Shown piece after piece: positions 38,853-50,325 of a stretch of 64,000 nt of DNA (the first letter of the stretch is position 1; each line of letters opens with the position of its first letter). Location of the stretch: contig NC_045138.2 in NCBI RefSeq assembly GCF_008831285.2, positions 507,143 through 571,142 on the forward strand, read 5' to 3'. The translations under genes and the position numbers were made by a program. The notes under the pieces were generated by a model that had not been told where the DNA came from, made no database searches, and worked only from the letters and a program-made list of their open reading frames with translations. Source of the stretch: Nymphaea colorata (Eukaryota; Streptophyta; Magnoliopsida; Nymphaeales; Nymphaeaceae).

Positions 38853-39806
38853 GAAGGAAACATCTGAGAGAATGTGAGATGCCAAGACCGATACCATTCG
38901 GGAGCTAAAGGTTTATACTCAAGAGAGATGTAAGTAGACTATTCGGGTTCTTCTCCAAAGAGGATATGATCATAAGAGAATGTGATGCCATGTTGGAAAG
39001 AATACATCTCGAATGATAACTCTAAAGGATAAAGATTGAATTAGTGAAAAGATTGACTAGGTTGACGAAGACAACGTAAAGTACGGGTAAGCAATGAGGT
39101 TGTAAGACATCACACAAGGTTTTATGCACATCCATATGTCGTTTGAAATAATTTTCCTAGAAAATGGGTATAGGTACCTAATTGAGATAATTTTGTGTCA
39201 CGATGGTCCAATACCAAGTTATGTTTATATACTATAGCCAAATGGCTTAGTACGAGCATAGATTCTTTCATAGGTAACTAAGGGTAGGGTTTATCAACTT
39301 CTCCTTGATCGCTCATCGATGTACCACAAATTACCACTTATGGTACTAACGAGGGGGCTTTTTCACCCAAGGTGTGGTCTAGTTGTAAGGCTTAGTCTTG
39401 TGCTACCGCCAAAGACCAAGCATGACAACATGAAGACCGAGACCAATAGGGATGAGGAATTATGAAATATGAAAAATCATGTAAAATGAGTTGTCTCTAA
39501 TGCAATGTTGCCTAAGATGATGATTGAAATAAATATAAGAGCAAACATTGTTCTCAAATAAATCTTAAATTGATCAAGGTTGTATTTGATATTAGATCTA
39601 AGTGAACATGATTGATCCTCCTCAATTAGTCACATATGCAAAAAAGCAAACGCAACCACTAAGCAATGCAATGAAATGCCAATGAGGTCAAGGCCAAAAT
39701 AGAGGACATGCTTTATCATTGGCAATATATGAGATGTTCAAATTTGTGAAAATGCATCAATTATGATCACAGTCAAACGATGACGGGTCTCATCACGGTC
39801 GTCATC
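38853..39806. other. Retrotransposon 5' untranslated internal region
   Basis: Lies between the upstream ORF and the 5' LTR (element on the minus strand). No open frame with features. The bases next to the LTR do not match a primer-binding site that I can assign to a particular tRNA. Near 39780-39806 the sequence can fold on itself (GATGACG / CGTCATC arms). Confidence 0.5.
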
Positions 39807-42800
39807 TATTTGCATCCTCAAAACTATGGTATTTGGAGTGCTCCAGAAAAATGAGATATTGTTTTGAAAAAGGAAAGAATGGGACTCGCCCGTCGGTATG
39901 AGAATCGATCGTTCCCGGTGCCTTTACTAGGGGTAATCAATCCAAGGGTTATGTCTATTATTGATGCATTTCATTTTGGCTTAAACATCTTTTCATTCTA
40001 TATATGGTGTATAAAATATTGAAAGTTTGATGTTTCAAACTTTTGAAAAGACTCTTGAAGAGTTGCTTGAAAATATAAAATGTTTTGAGAAAAAAGTGGA
40101 ATTAGTAAATATCATTTGAAAAGCTTGTGAAATCATTTTGAAATCACTTTAGTGTTCTCCTAAGACTTTAAGTAAGTTTGAGATTTTGCTCTAATTCGGT
40201 TACCACCTAGTTAGAACTCCATCTCATCTTGCTTAAGTTCTTTTGGAGACGTGCTTGTGATCATGAGTGGAATAAAGTGGGTGAGAATGCATGGATGCAT
40301 TTATCCTATATCATTGAAAGAATGTAAAATATTCCTACCACAACATTCATCTAAAGTCATTTCTACCTCAACATACATATAAAATTTTATTGTTATAATT
40401 ATTGTATATAAGAAGGAAAAGTTTTTGAAAAGAGATAGGAATTGTAGACCATCAAGCATGATTCCAATATTGGGTCATTAATTGGATTGTGGTCTTAATG
40501 AAGTTGGTAAATAGAAAGCTCGTGAGATGAGAGTGTTAAAAGAATACAAGAGATAAAACACTCTTATGAAAAGAAAAAGAGAGAGATAGAGAAAGACATG
40601 CATATATGTGTACATACCATCACATATACACATATATGAAAGCTTAAGAGAAAAAGATGTATTAATTTGAAGAGAAAAATAAAGGTTTTAGAGGAAAAGA
40701 AAAATATACATATGTATATATGGGTATGTATAAGAAATTTCGTAAGTGGAGATATTTGTCTTGAAAAAATGAATAAAATATTTGAATCAGAGGAAATAGA
40801 GCACATATGCATACACATTCATGCATATATGAAAATTTGTAAAATGGAAAGTGAAAGCATAGAGAGAGAAAGATGGGGGGATCATCATGAGTGCATGGAT
40901 GTATATAATATGTATATACATACATGCATTCACAAGATTAGAAATCAAGGAATAACTTAAGATTACCAACTTCAAGTTTAATGTGGTCAGGAGGGGAGCT
41001 TGGACTCAAGCAAGAGTCTAAGCTAAGACCCTAAGGCCGTATTAAAAGGTTAGTTTTGAAAATGTTTTGTAAACTATGATTTATGTATAAACATAAAATG
41101 TTATTACTTAGTTGTTACAAGGAATATATTTCTTCCATCGTTGGGTATGGAAGAAAACAAGCAATATAACGAGGCACTCATTAGGGTTTCTAATGGGGTG
41201 ACTAAGAAGGAAACTTATACGCAATGACATGAAAATGCATTTTTAACATGTACATATTCGTGAATGTTTTTTCGGGTTGAACAAGTCCCAACATCAAAAA
41301 TTAATATGAAGATAAGAATGAAGAACCCCAAGTCACACTCTCATTCTCATCTTACATTCACATAATAACAGAAAAGTAAACTATTATGCATCGGTGATAC
41401 ATAGACAATATTCATGGAAGGAAAAAGAGAGAAAGAGAAAGATTCAACTAGGAAGGAGGGCATAATATAACTATAAAATGAATGATTATCTCATCTTTTC
41501 ATGCTCTCGGTGCACTTGAGCATAGACTCTTGCCTCTAAGAAGAGATTGAGTGCTATCTCCTTTGACCATGAGGAGATAAAGGTGAGAAGAAAATGAAGA
41601 AAGGAAGACAATGCTATATTCAATAAAAAAGAAAACATGATTCAATCATGAAATGAAAGATCATCTCATTTTTTCATGTTTCCGGTGCACTTGAGCATAC
41701 CTCTTGTTTCTAAAAAGAGGTTGAGTGATATCTCCTATGGTCATGGGGAGATGAAGATGAAAGGAAAAAATGAAAACAACAACAAGACTATATTTAAAAA
41801 AAAATAAGAAATCGCAAGAACATATTAATGAAGAGAAAGAATAACAACAACAAAAATATTTGAAAGAGCATGATTTAATCATAAAATAAAATATCATCTC
41901 ATCTTCTCTTGCTCCCGGTGCACTTGAGCATAGTATTTTGTCTCTAAAAAGAGGTTGAATTTTTTTACCTTTGACCATAGAGAGATGAAGATGAGAAGAA
42001 AAAATGAAAACAACAACAAGACTATGTTAAAAAAAAATGAATAGCATAATAATAAGAACATATTAATGAAGAGAAAGAATAACAACAATAAGAATATTTG
42101 AAAGAGCATGATTTAATCATAAAATAAAATATAATCTCATCTTCTCATGCTATCGGTGCACTTGAGCATACCCTCTTGTCTCTAAAAAGTGGTTGAGTGC
42201 TATCTCCTTTAGCCATGGGGAGATGAAGATGAGAAGAGAAAAAAGAGATAAATGAAAGAGGTGACATACCTCTAATGAGAAATGACCTAAGCAAGATGAA
42301 CACCTTCACTTAAAGATCCTCTTTGAGTGAATCTCCAAGATGATGCCTCCAAGAGGGTTGTAGTTTGCTCCAAGTTGAAGAAGAAAATTGAGCGAGGAAG
42401 AGGGAGAGATAGAGCTCAAGAGAAACTCTAAGTCTTTAAGCCCAATGGCTAATCTTAACCAAGAGGGGGAAAGTGGGGGGTATTTATAAAGGATTTTAGA
42501 TCCAAAACTCAAAATTTGAATTTTTTGAATTTCACCCCATTTTCATCTAAATTTCACATAATTTTGAATTATTTTGAAAAAGAAATGGTTTGAAAATAGA
42601 TATAATTGGTCATTAGGCTTATAAAAAGATATATATTTTTTAAAATAAAAAAAAAGTTGGGTCTTTCTTCACCCAAGAGGACTAAAATCACTCTCTAAAA
42701 GAAGGTCTTTTGTCAAAAAAAAGAGGCAAATCCACCATAAAACTAAATCACCCTCTAAAATGAGGTCTTTTGTCAAAAGAATGAGCAAAAGGGTCTTGTC

Positions 42801-43013
42801 CACCAAAAAAACTAAAATTACCCTCTAAAATGAGGTATTTTGTCAAAAAGGAGGGGCAAATAGGTCTTAAATGCTTGATTTGGATTTGGGCTTGGGTTTT
42901 TGAATCTAATTGGGATTTGGACTATAGCTTTGGACCAATTTAAATCAAAAAATTGGGTTTTGTGTTTTTAATAAAAGAGCGCATTCTTTTTTGAAAAATT
43001 TGAGGTGATTACA
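39807..43013 (-). repeat. 5' LTR (right), 3207 bp
   Basis: On the element strand it starts TGTAATCACCTC. Its inner end reads TATTTGC on the plus strand, where the other LTR has TGTTTGC. Inside, a unit of about 180-240 bp containing CATCTCATCTTTTCATGCT and CGGTGCACTTGAGCAT occurs four times (near 41470, 41650, 41885, 42125). The left LTR has two full units and a truncated third. Transcription of the element would start in this LTR. I could not place its TATA box with certainty. Confidence 0.9.
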
Positions 43014-43018
43014 CTTAT

Positions 43019-44132
43019 CAAGGAAGCACACTACGTAAAGTCCACCAATTAAATAATCAAGTGACCGATTTCAAATCCATGCCACATCTAAAAACAATCA
43101 TGGATATGTGGTTCGAAAGGGGAAGGAGTTCTGACTGTAGATCAGCAAATTTGAGATCATCAGTTATTAGAGATTATCATAGATCTTAGATACAGAGCGA
43201 GCCTGCAAGCATAAAGTAAAGAAATTTGGATTTACTTTATAAGTTCTCAAAAGTTTTGAATATCACTTCGTTTGGAAGACAAGGTACTTTAGATCTGTTT
43301 CTACAAGATCGTCTAAGTGGGTTGAGGCCGACAAAAAAGTTTGTATTATTTTATGAAGGGAAGCATACAATGTGTTTGAGTCTACTCCATATTGTTGCGT
43401 ATTTGAGATAATTGATTGAAAAAATTTATCTTTCTTTGGATGAGTAAAGAGAGTATTTTATCCTACCACCCAATTAGAAGACCGAAGCTCCCATCTTTCC
43501 CTTCATCCCTCGAAGTATCATATTTGTTTTCGGTGCTTTAAAGTGATGTCTCTGCTATGTTTCAACTTACATATTAGTACTCCTCCATCAGAATACTAGA
43601 AATTGACATTTTGAGGGTTCAAAACAGAGAATGTAGGACAGAATACCAAAATAATTTGGTTTAAATACTGTTTATATTGGCAGCTTGCTCATGCAATATG
43701 AACCCATAGCTGGTCGGCCGCTTGTCACATGTTAAAGTGACATGGGCACTACACCCTTTGTGCCAATGAGGTGGAGTGCTGTGCTAAGTGGTGGACAACA
43801 TGGGTTACATTGTAGTGATAGAGCCACATATAGTTAGCGGTGGGGAGTTGCCCACACTAGCCTTGTATTTTTTTTTTTTGGCATTGATACATCTCATTTT
43901 CTCACATTAATACATAAATGTGCTCCTAAAGATTTGAGTGCCTAAATTTCTTGGCTCGAACTTGGCTTGCGTGTCTTGAAAGAAACTCAAACTCCACTCA
44001 AGCTCAATTCGAGTTTAACTCGAATTTGATTTCATTAGCTTGAACTCGACTATGCTCGAGTTCTTAAAACTCGAACTCGGCTTGATTAAGCTCGAGATGA
44101 AGATTGGCTTTGAGCCGAGCCAAGCATTATAT

Positions 44133-44135
<3 letters not shown>
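43019..44135. other. Intergenic, repeats only
   Basis: Includes a copy of the GATTTAAGATC-type repeat (about 43060-43200), a piece of the TGCCCACAC dispersed repeat (about 43790-43860) and a GAGCTCGA-rich fragment (about 43940-44100). No exon recognised. Confidence 0.55.
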
Positions 44136-44384
<249 letters not shown>

Positions 44385-44578
44385 GAGTGAATGATGATAA
44401 CAAGGGCAGTTTATTTGAAACGTATAGATATTGAGAGAAAAATAAGGAGAAAAAAGTTTAAAATAATATTCGACGACAAAAATATCTATAATTCTTTTTT
44501 TATTTCTTTTAGTCATCCATCTTGTTAGACCAATGACTGTAACTAGATGGCTTAGTGACTTTGAAAAACCAAATCACC

Positions 44579-44613
<35 letters not shown>

Positions 44614-45657
44614 TGTGTGTGTGTGTGTGTGTGAAATTGATAGGTAATGATAACCCATAAGGCATCATATTGGTTATTCAATTTTTCAAGATGGAATACT
44701 CATAGAAAATCAAAGAGAAAAAGTTGTTAGTTAATGCTATATGACTAAAATAAATATTTTATTTCTGTTTTCTCTTTAATTTTCTTTTAAGCTTCCACCT
44801 TGAAAAGATCAATTTCTTATATATATATATGTGTGTGTGTGTGTGTAGTCTGTCACTAAAAGCATTATAAATTTTCTAATGTTGCCCCTATAATGATGGT
44901 ATTTAATCTACTGAATTTTTATATTTAATATATATGACTTTTTCTGTGTGCATCATAACGTTTGAGTTGTTTTCACAAACATAATGATATAAATAAGTAA
45001 AAGGCATGAAATATATTATTAAAAAGTTTAAATTGTGACGTATGAATCAAATTATAATAGTTGGGAAAGCTTAAATCAATATTTTTTAAAATTTTATAAA
45101 ATCTAGTTTATACATTGATCCGAGGATTTTCTTAGATTAATATTTTTTTGAAATGTGCTATCATGATAGTATTAAGGAGCATTGAGTTAGGTTGATTCTT
45201 GGAGGGTTACTAGTTGGTAGCTAATGTGGTAGAGTTTTCACCCTTTTTTTTTCTTTCTCTCCGTCTTTCTCTTTTTTACCATCATTCCATCTGCAATGGT
45301 TGACAATTTACCTGATGGTCTTGGTTCATTTGTTCATGGTAGGTTTGGGAAGAGAGCAACAACCGAATGTTCAAAAGCTCACAGCGAGTGTTGCTTCTAT
45401 CAGATGCATTGCGAAGGGAGGTGTCTACCTCGTGCTTTGCACTAGAGAAATTTTTCATGAAGATGGTCAAATTAAAGTTTTTAAATTTTAACACGGGTCA
45501 AAATATCATTTTTCAAAATTTTTATATAAGACAAGTGATTTTTTTTAAATTACATATACATTTAAAAAAAATTAAGCACTGCCAGGGCCCATGCCCCCCC
45601 CCTTTCGCCCATGATGCCTGGTCTCTAGAGTTTTGTCATTAGTAAATTTCTTTGTCA

Positions 45658-45701
<44 letters not shown>

Positions 45702-48336
45702 ACTATTTTGATCACCATAATGAAGATTAAGCATCATAATTGAGATCGTTGTCGTAAATTAAATGCATCGCGTTGTTAGCAATTTCATGATAACATAAAA
45801 AAGGATGATTAAAACCATCCTGTTGTTAGCAATTTCAAGATAACATAAAAAAGGATGATTAAAACTGTAGAGCACCTAAGAGATTGCGATTAATTTATTT
45901 GATCTTCTTTGTTCTATGTGTTATGAATTATCAACGTGATTTTGTCTTAAGCTAATTAATTTTGTATTATTTAGTGAGTTGGTCAGCTTTTATACTAAAA
46001 AAATCCCTATTTTTTTCAGGAATATCATGAAAGTTGAAAAAACTGTCATTCAAACACATTTTTAATTTCTGTGTCTGGAATCTGCCGATGAAGCCAATGG
46101 TAAAAAAAGCTAACATAAATTAATGTGATGTGTAGGATTTATTAAATAAAAAAAAAGTTTTAAAACAAGATAAAAGATCACGTCGATGGCTCACAAGTTT
46201 TAAAAGTAATATAAAAGACCTTCAGTGTTCAAAGTAGCAAATTGGATTTGAATCGGATCCATGTAGAACTATACAAAATTTTAATTCCTCTTTGGTTGGC
46301 TGAGTTTCACAATGAAAACACTAGGGATGTTGACGGTGCATAATCTAATGTTTGATTCATTTTCAGATTTGACTAGTTAAGCTTTTGTAAGAAAACTTTA
46401 GATTGGATTAGTAAATGGGATACGGATTTGTTGTATGATTTTCTTTCCAATTTGGACTGGATATCAAGTCTTTTTTCTTTCTTTCAAAAGACAAATTGTA
46501 AGTCGGGCCCAATCCTGCCCTGACACCTGAAATTCAGGCCCCAACTCCCATCCGGCCCAATCAATTTAAATTATGAAATATATATTTTAATATAAAATAA
46601 TATATAAATATTAAAATTATAATAAAATAATTATATATTAAAAATAATAAAATATACTTTAAAATTTATTATTGGGTCCATCTGGCCCAGTCCCATAACA
46701 TTTCCTGCTGACCGGGTGCCATTTCTTTTTAAGGCTCGGGCTCGAACCCAAGCTAGGCGAAGTACCTGCCCACGACGTCCCAATCTTAATAAATTGTCAA
46801 CCTCCTACTCAATAAAAAATAAAAAACATATGTTGTTAAATAATGGAATCCACCTCTCCCCAGCCAGTGCATGCTTAGTTCCCGCCAACCGTTTTGGGGC
46901 AGCTGCCGATGGCTGGGTAAGCATAAGATGGGCTGCAAATAGGTCACAACTGATTTCAGCGTCTTGTCATTTTCAGTCACTATGCATTTAGCTGTCACTG
47001 ATCCAACCCATTTAAAACTTCATCTGATTTTATATTCATGCACTTCCACACAATTAGGTAAACAAATTTCATGAAAATTTCAATAAACTATGAACAAAAC
47101 TCTACCAGTTACGTAAAGAAAAAAAAAAAAACAGACCCGTGAAAATCAACTACTGTTATTATTATTATTTTTTTGCAATCCAACGTTATGGTTATAAATA
47201 TGATTTTAAGAGTAGAAAGATTTTTTTTATAAAAATACTTAAACTGAAGCATGATTTATATTAAGTTAGTGTATATAAGGTTTTTATCTCTTGTCCAAGT
47301 AGTCTATATCTGCTAATCACTATATCTATATAGAAAGAAAGTAGCGATCGAGGGGAGAGGGAGTTAGTTATCCTTTTGCTCATCTCAATGCTACAAGGAA
47401 GAGTTGCGACTAAGGTAAACAATAAGGAGGCCTATCTCATCCCTTGCCTGACCATTTATATTTGGTTCTTTTGGAAGTATATATATATATATATATATAT
47501 AGTGAGAGAGAGAGAGAAGAAGATTTAATTAATTAAGTGGAAATTAGGTAACATGCTATCACAAAGGGAGTCATTAGATGTTAATTGGAAACCAGCTTAT
47601 ATTGAAAAGCACATTATCATCACAAAAAGACCAGACATTGTGGTGGTCAAGGAGCCTACTCCAGGTCAACTAAGCTCAATGGACTCAGCTCAAACAAGAC
47701 TTGTTAAGTGATCAAGTTTGGGCAATTTCTCTGAAATTGACTCATACAGAGGGATTTAACATTGCTAAAGAAGGTTCAAGCCCAGGGATGTCAATAGTTC
47801 AAATTTGAATTGGATGTATATTTTACCATATTTGATTTATTGGGTATTGACATGTTTAAATTTTAATAAGAACATATAAAGTCTACTATATCATAATCCA
47901 ATTTCTAAATTCATAACCCGAATCCGATTTGAAACCCACTTTTATTTTTTGCATCCAAACCCAAATCTGACTTTTAAATGCGCAATTGGATCCCAACCAT
48001 ATTATATATGTTAAGAATTAACTTCCAAAACGTATGGATATGAGATATTTGTTTGAAACTGAATCCAGATCCAGATCAAAACCTGAATCGATATTTTCTA
48101 AAATCGTATCCACATCCAATCAAATTTTTTCTTATATCTGAATTTAATCTGATTCCTTAATCCTATGTTAATTATTTTCCTCTATATCAAGGTTATTTGA
48201 AAACGGTTGTCCAAATTTGATTGATTTTTATCCCCAGTCAAGATAGACTTCCTTTTTGAACTTATGTTCTAAAAATTAAAGTAAAAAAAGTATCCCTCTT
48301 TTATGAATAGCAAGTCAAGGTGAGCAATTTTTAGTC
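44385..48336. other. Intergenic, no gene supported
   Basis: AT-rich. Contents are the AT-rich dispersed repeat (about 45460-45620), a CT run (about 45660-45700), a 51-bp tandem duplication around GTTGTTAGCAATTTCA (about 45767-45870), a TA/GA run near 47478-47517, and GGCCCAATC-type repeat words near 46500-46760. Those last words recall the repeats at 50840-51125 and 51660-52035. Short open frames here have no features. Confidence 0.6.
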
Positions 48337-48620
48337 TCAATGGTGTAGCATAGCTAGTCGAACTGGCAGGCTGGTGAGAGTGTGATTTTCAGTTCGATTC
48401 ACGTAGGCACTACTTTTCTGGGTTGCAAATGGTGCGGTGCTCTAGTTGACGGTGTACCTTGGGTCCACTCATGTCCTGAAGTAGTGAGCAAGGAGAAAGG
48501 AGAGAGCTTCGATCCTTCTGCTGCTTCTGCCTTCAGATGCAGTTTGCAACCTACCCTATACCTGTCTCTGTTGTCGGTTGTGATGTTCGATTGATGGTTT
48601 AGTGGCGCACAAGGATACAC
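48337..48620 (+). mobile_element. Probable tRNA-derived SINE
   Basis: A polymerase III-like box A (GTAGCATAGCTAGTCG, about 48345-48360) is followed 31 bp further on by a box B-like AGTTCGATTCA (48391-48401). This is close to the spacing inside a tRNA gene. A non-tRNA body of about 200 bp follows. This is the build of plant SINEs, short retroposons copied by LINE machinery. The 3' end and target duplication could not be fixed. The two opposing open frames within it are not genes. Confidence 0.5.
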
Positions 48621-48789
48621 TGTCTTGATCGTGCCAAATTAAGAACTTCTGGATTTGAGGCAGGAAACAGTGGTGGAGCCACTTGTTCGTGAGTGTGGGT
48701 AATTGCCTACATCAGCCTAACAAAAATCTTATTATAGCATCTCGAGATCACATTGTCATGACTCAAAAATTACATGCTATGCCCACACC

Positions 48790-48985
48790 CAAGGGCAAAG
48801 TCAAGGGGGGTCTGCATGGGCCCTGGGCCCACCTTAATGTTTTTTTTAATTTACAAGTAAATTTTAGAAAATTTCACTTGTCCTATATAAAAATTTTGAA
48901 AAATGATATTTCGGCCCCTATCAAAATTTTAAAACTTTAATTCGGCCCCCTCGTGAAAAAATTCTGGCTCCGCTCTTGCCCACAC
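48790..48985 (-). repeat. AT-rich dispersed repeat, inverted copy
   Basis: Reverse orientation of the family at 400-590. It contains AAGTAAATTTTAGAAAATTT, a CCTATATAAAAATTTTGAA stretch, TTTTAAAACTTTAATTCGG and an end with TCTGGCTCCGC. It abuts the Harbinger-like element at 49018. Confidence 0.65.
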
Positions 48986-49399
48986 CAAACTTATGTTGCC
49001 AACTCAAGTGTCTCTTAGGGGGCGTTTGATGCGCCGGAAATCTATTGTAGCAGTGGAAAAAAAATTCAAACTTTCAAAATTTTTCCGGTTTATCAAACGC
49101 GGAAAAAAAAAATCGACCGTTACGGTCGATTTCGGAAATTTTTTTCCAGAGAAATATTTTTGCCCGTTAGGGCACACCTCGCTTCTCCTTGCTTTCTCCT
49201 CCCGCAGCCGCATCATCCTCTCTCTCGCCCGCAGCTGCACCAACCTCGCTTTCTCCTCTCACAGCGTCTTCCTCTCGCCCGCAGTCCTCTCACAGCATTT
49301 TCCGGTGGCAGTCCTTTGCGAATCATTCGAAACCCTGTTGGATGGACAAATCAGTTGAGCTACCACCCACCTGAGGTTTCACCGGGGAATCCGTTGGGA

Positions 49400-49735
49400 G
49401 GAAGAATGGACGCTGAGGAATGGAGGAGGAAGAAGGAGGAAGAAAGGAAGGAGGGAGAAGGAAGAAGGGAAGGGAGGGCGGAGGAAGAGGGAGGAGGAGG
49501 AGGAAGAAGGGGAGGAGGGCACGGCGAGGAGGGAAGGAGAAGAGGGGAAGAGGGGAAGAAGGGGAAGAGGGGCGAGGAGGGAAGGAGAAGAGGGGAAGAA
49601 GGGGAAGAGGGCACGGCGAGGAGGGAAGGAGAAGAGGGGAAGAAGAGGAGGGAAGGAGAAGAGGGGAAGAGGGCACGACGAGGAGGGAAGGGGAAGACGG
49701 GACGGCGAGGAGGGAAGGAGAAGAGGGGAATCGGC
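49400..49735 (+). repeat. Polypurine tract, GGAGGAAGAAGG type
   Basis: About 330 bp of almost pure G and A on the plus strand. It is built of imperfect GAGGAGGGAAGGAGAAGAGG units of roughly 25-40 bp. It yields long Glu/Gly/Arg/Lys frames on one strand and Ser/Pro/Leu frames on the other, neither of which is a credible protein. Mirror-symmetric purine tracts can form triplex DNA (general knowledge). Confidence 0.9.
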
Positions 49736-49738
49736 CCT

Positions 49739-50092
49739 CAACCTGAGGCAGGTGCCACCGATGTCGGTGGCAGTCGTGTGACGGAGCCGCGCGTCGTAGC
49801 CCTCGACGGCATCCTCCAAGAGCCAATTCGACCTCTTTGCAGAGGGTGTGAGAGTCAGGGCCGTTGTCGAGCTGGGCAAACTTCAAACCCACAGAGAGGG
49901 CGAGATTTCTGGCCCACTAACGCCACTTCTGCAGGTCCGGGATGGTGGTGGTGTAGACCAGAGGGCGGAGGAAGAGACGGACTCGGGGTTTCCTCAGTGA
50001 TGATGTGCCGAACCGGATGCATAGGTTGGTGACGGTGGTGGCGGTGGCGACAATACTCCGAAAGGGAAGAAAGGGCATGTCCATATCACCCA
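49739..50092 (-). pseudogene. Captured N-terminal fragment resembling a HemK/PrmC-type methyltransferase
   Basis: On the minus strand a frame gives LRKPRVRLFLRPLVYTTT, IPDLQKWR-stop-WARNLALSVG, then LKFAQLDNGPDSHTLCKE. After a shift it gives NWLLEDAVEGYDARLRHT and ATDIGGTCLRLRAD. The order (organelle-type leader, LQKW..WA, DNGPDS.LLC.E, WLLEDA) recalls the region before the methyltransferase domain of plant organellar HemK/PrmC homologues, which methylate peptide release factors. The match is from recollection of the family, not a search. It has one stop and one shift. It ends where the polypurine tract begins and contains no catalytic NPPY motif. Confidence 0.45.
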
Positions 50093-50325
50093 GCACAGTC
50101 GTCGTCTTCCTCTCCTCAGGCACAGAACTGTCGTCGTCTTCCTCTTCCTTCTTTTCCAATTTTTTTTCATCAAACAGAGAAAATTTTTTCCAGAAAAATA
50201 ATTCCTATGTAACAAACAAAACCTGGTTTTGGACAATTGGAATTTTATTTCCTATTCATCAATTCCAGAAATTTTTTTCTGGAAATTTTTTTCCATTTCC
50301 ATATTTCCTGCCATCAAACGGCCCC

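Larger units (their letters stand above)
28414..43013 (-). mobile_element. Tat-lineage Ty3/gypsy LTR retrotransposon, 14.6 kb, degenerate
   Basis: Two related long terminal repeats enclose decayed gag-pol on the minus strand. CTTAT flanks both outer ends (28409-28413 and 43014-43018), a 5-bp target duplication. Domain order on the minus strand: a plant-mobile-domain-like frame, gag with a C-H-H-C knuckle, protease, G-patch-like stretch, reverse transcriptase, RNase H, a second RNase H, then integrase. The extra RNase H before integrase and the very long LTRs are marks of the Tat/Ogre group (established knowledge). Multiple stops and frameshifts in every domain show it cannot make its own proteins. 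Confidence 0.92.
49018..50325. mobile_element. Harbinger-like non-autonomous element with captured gene sequence
   Basis: The left end GGGGGCGTTTGATG and the right end (reverse complement GGGGCCGTTTGATG) form short inverted repeats. TTA stands outside both (49015-49017 and 50326-50328). Just inside both ends are AAAAAAATT and TTTTTCC.G stretches that are also mutually inverted. The interior is far more GC-rich than the surroundings and has a polypurine tract (49400-49735) and coding-like sequence (49739-50092). No transposase is present. The layout fits a gene-carrying Harbinger-type element. Confidence 0.8.

Noticed and set aside
39785-39806. Primer-binding site next to the 5' LTR
   Set aside because: The bases do not match the 3' end of a tRNA that I could name, and a small hairpin occupies the place. 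Left unassigned.
48337-48412. A true tRNA gene
   Set aside because: Box A and box B are present, but the sequence does not fold into a full cloverleaf with a convincing anticodon arm and acceptor stem. SINE origin fits better.
49160-50032. A 290-residue plus-strand frame, the longest in the window
   Set aside because: Its body is the polypurine tract (Glu/Gly/Arg/Lys only), and its end runs antisense to the methyltransferase-like fragment.
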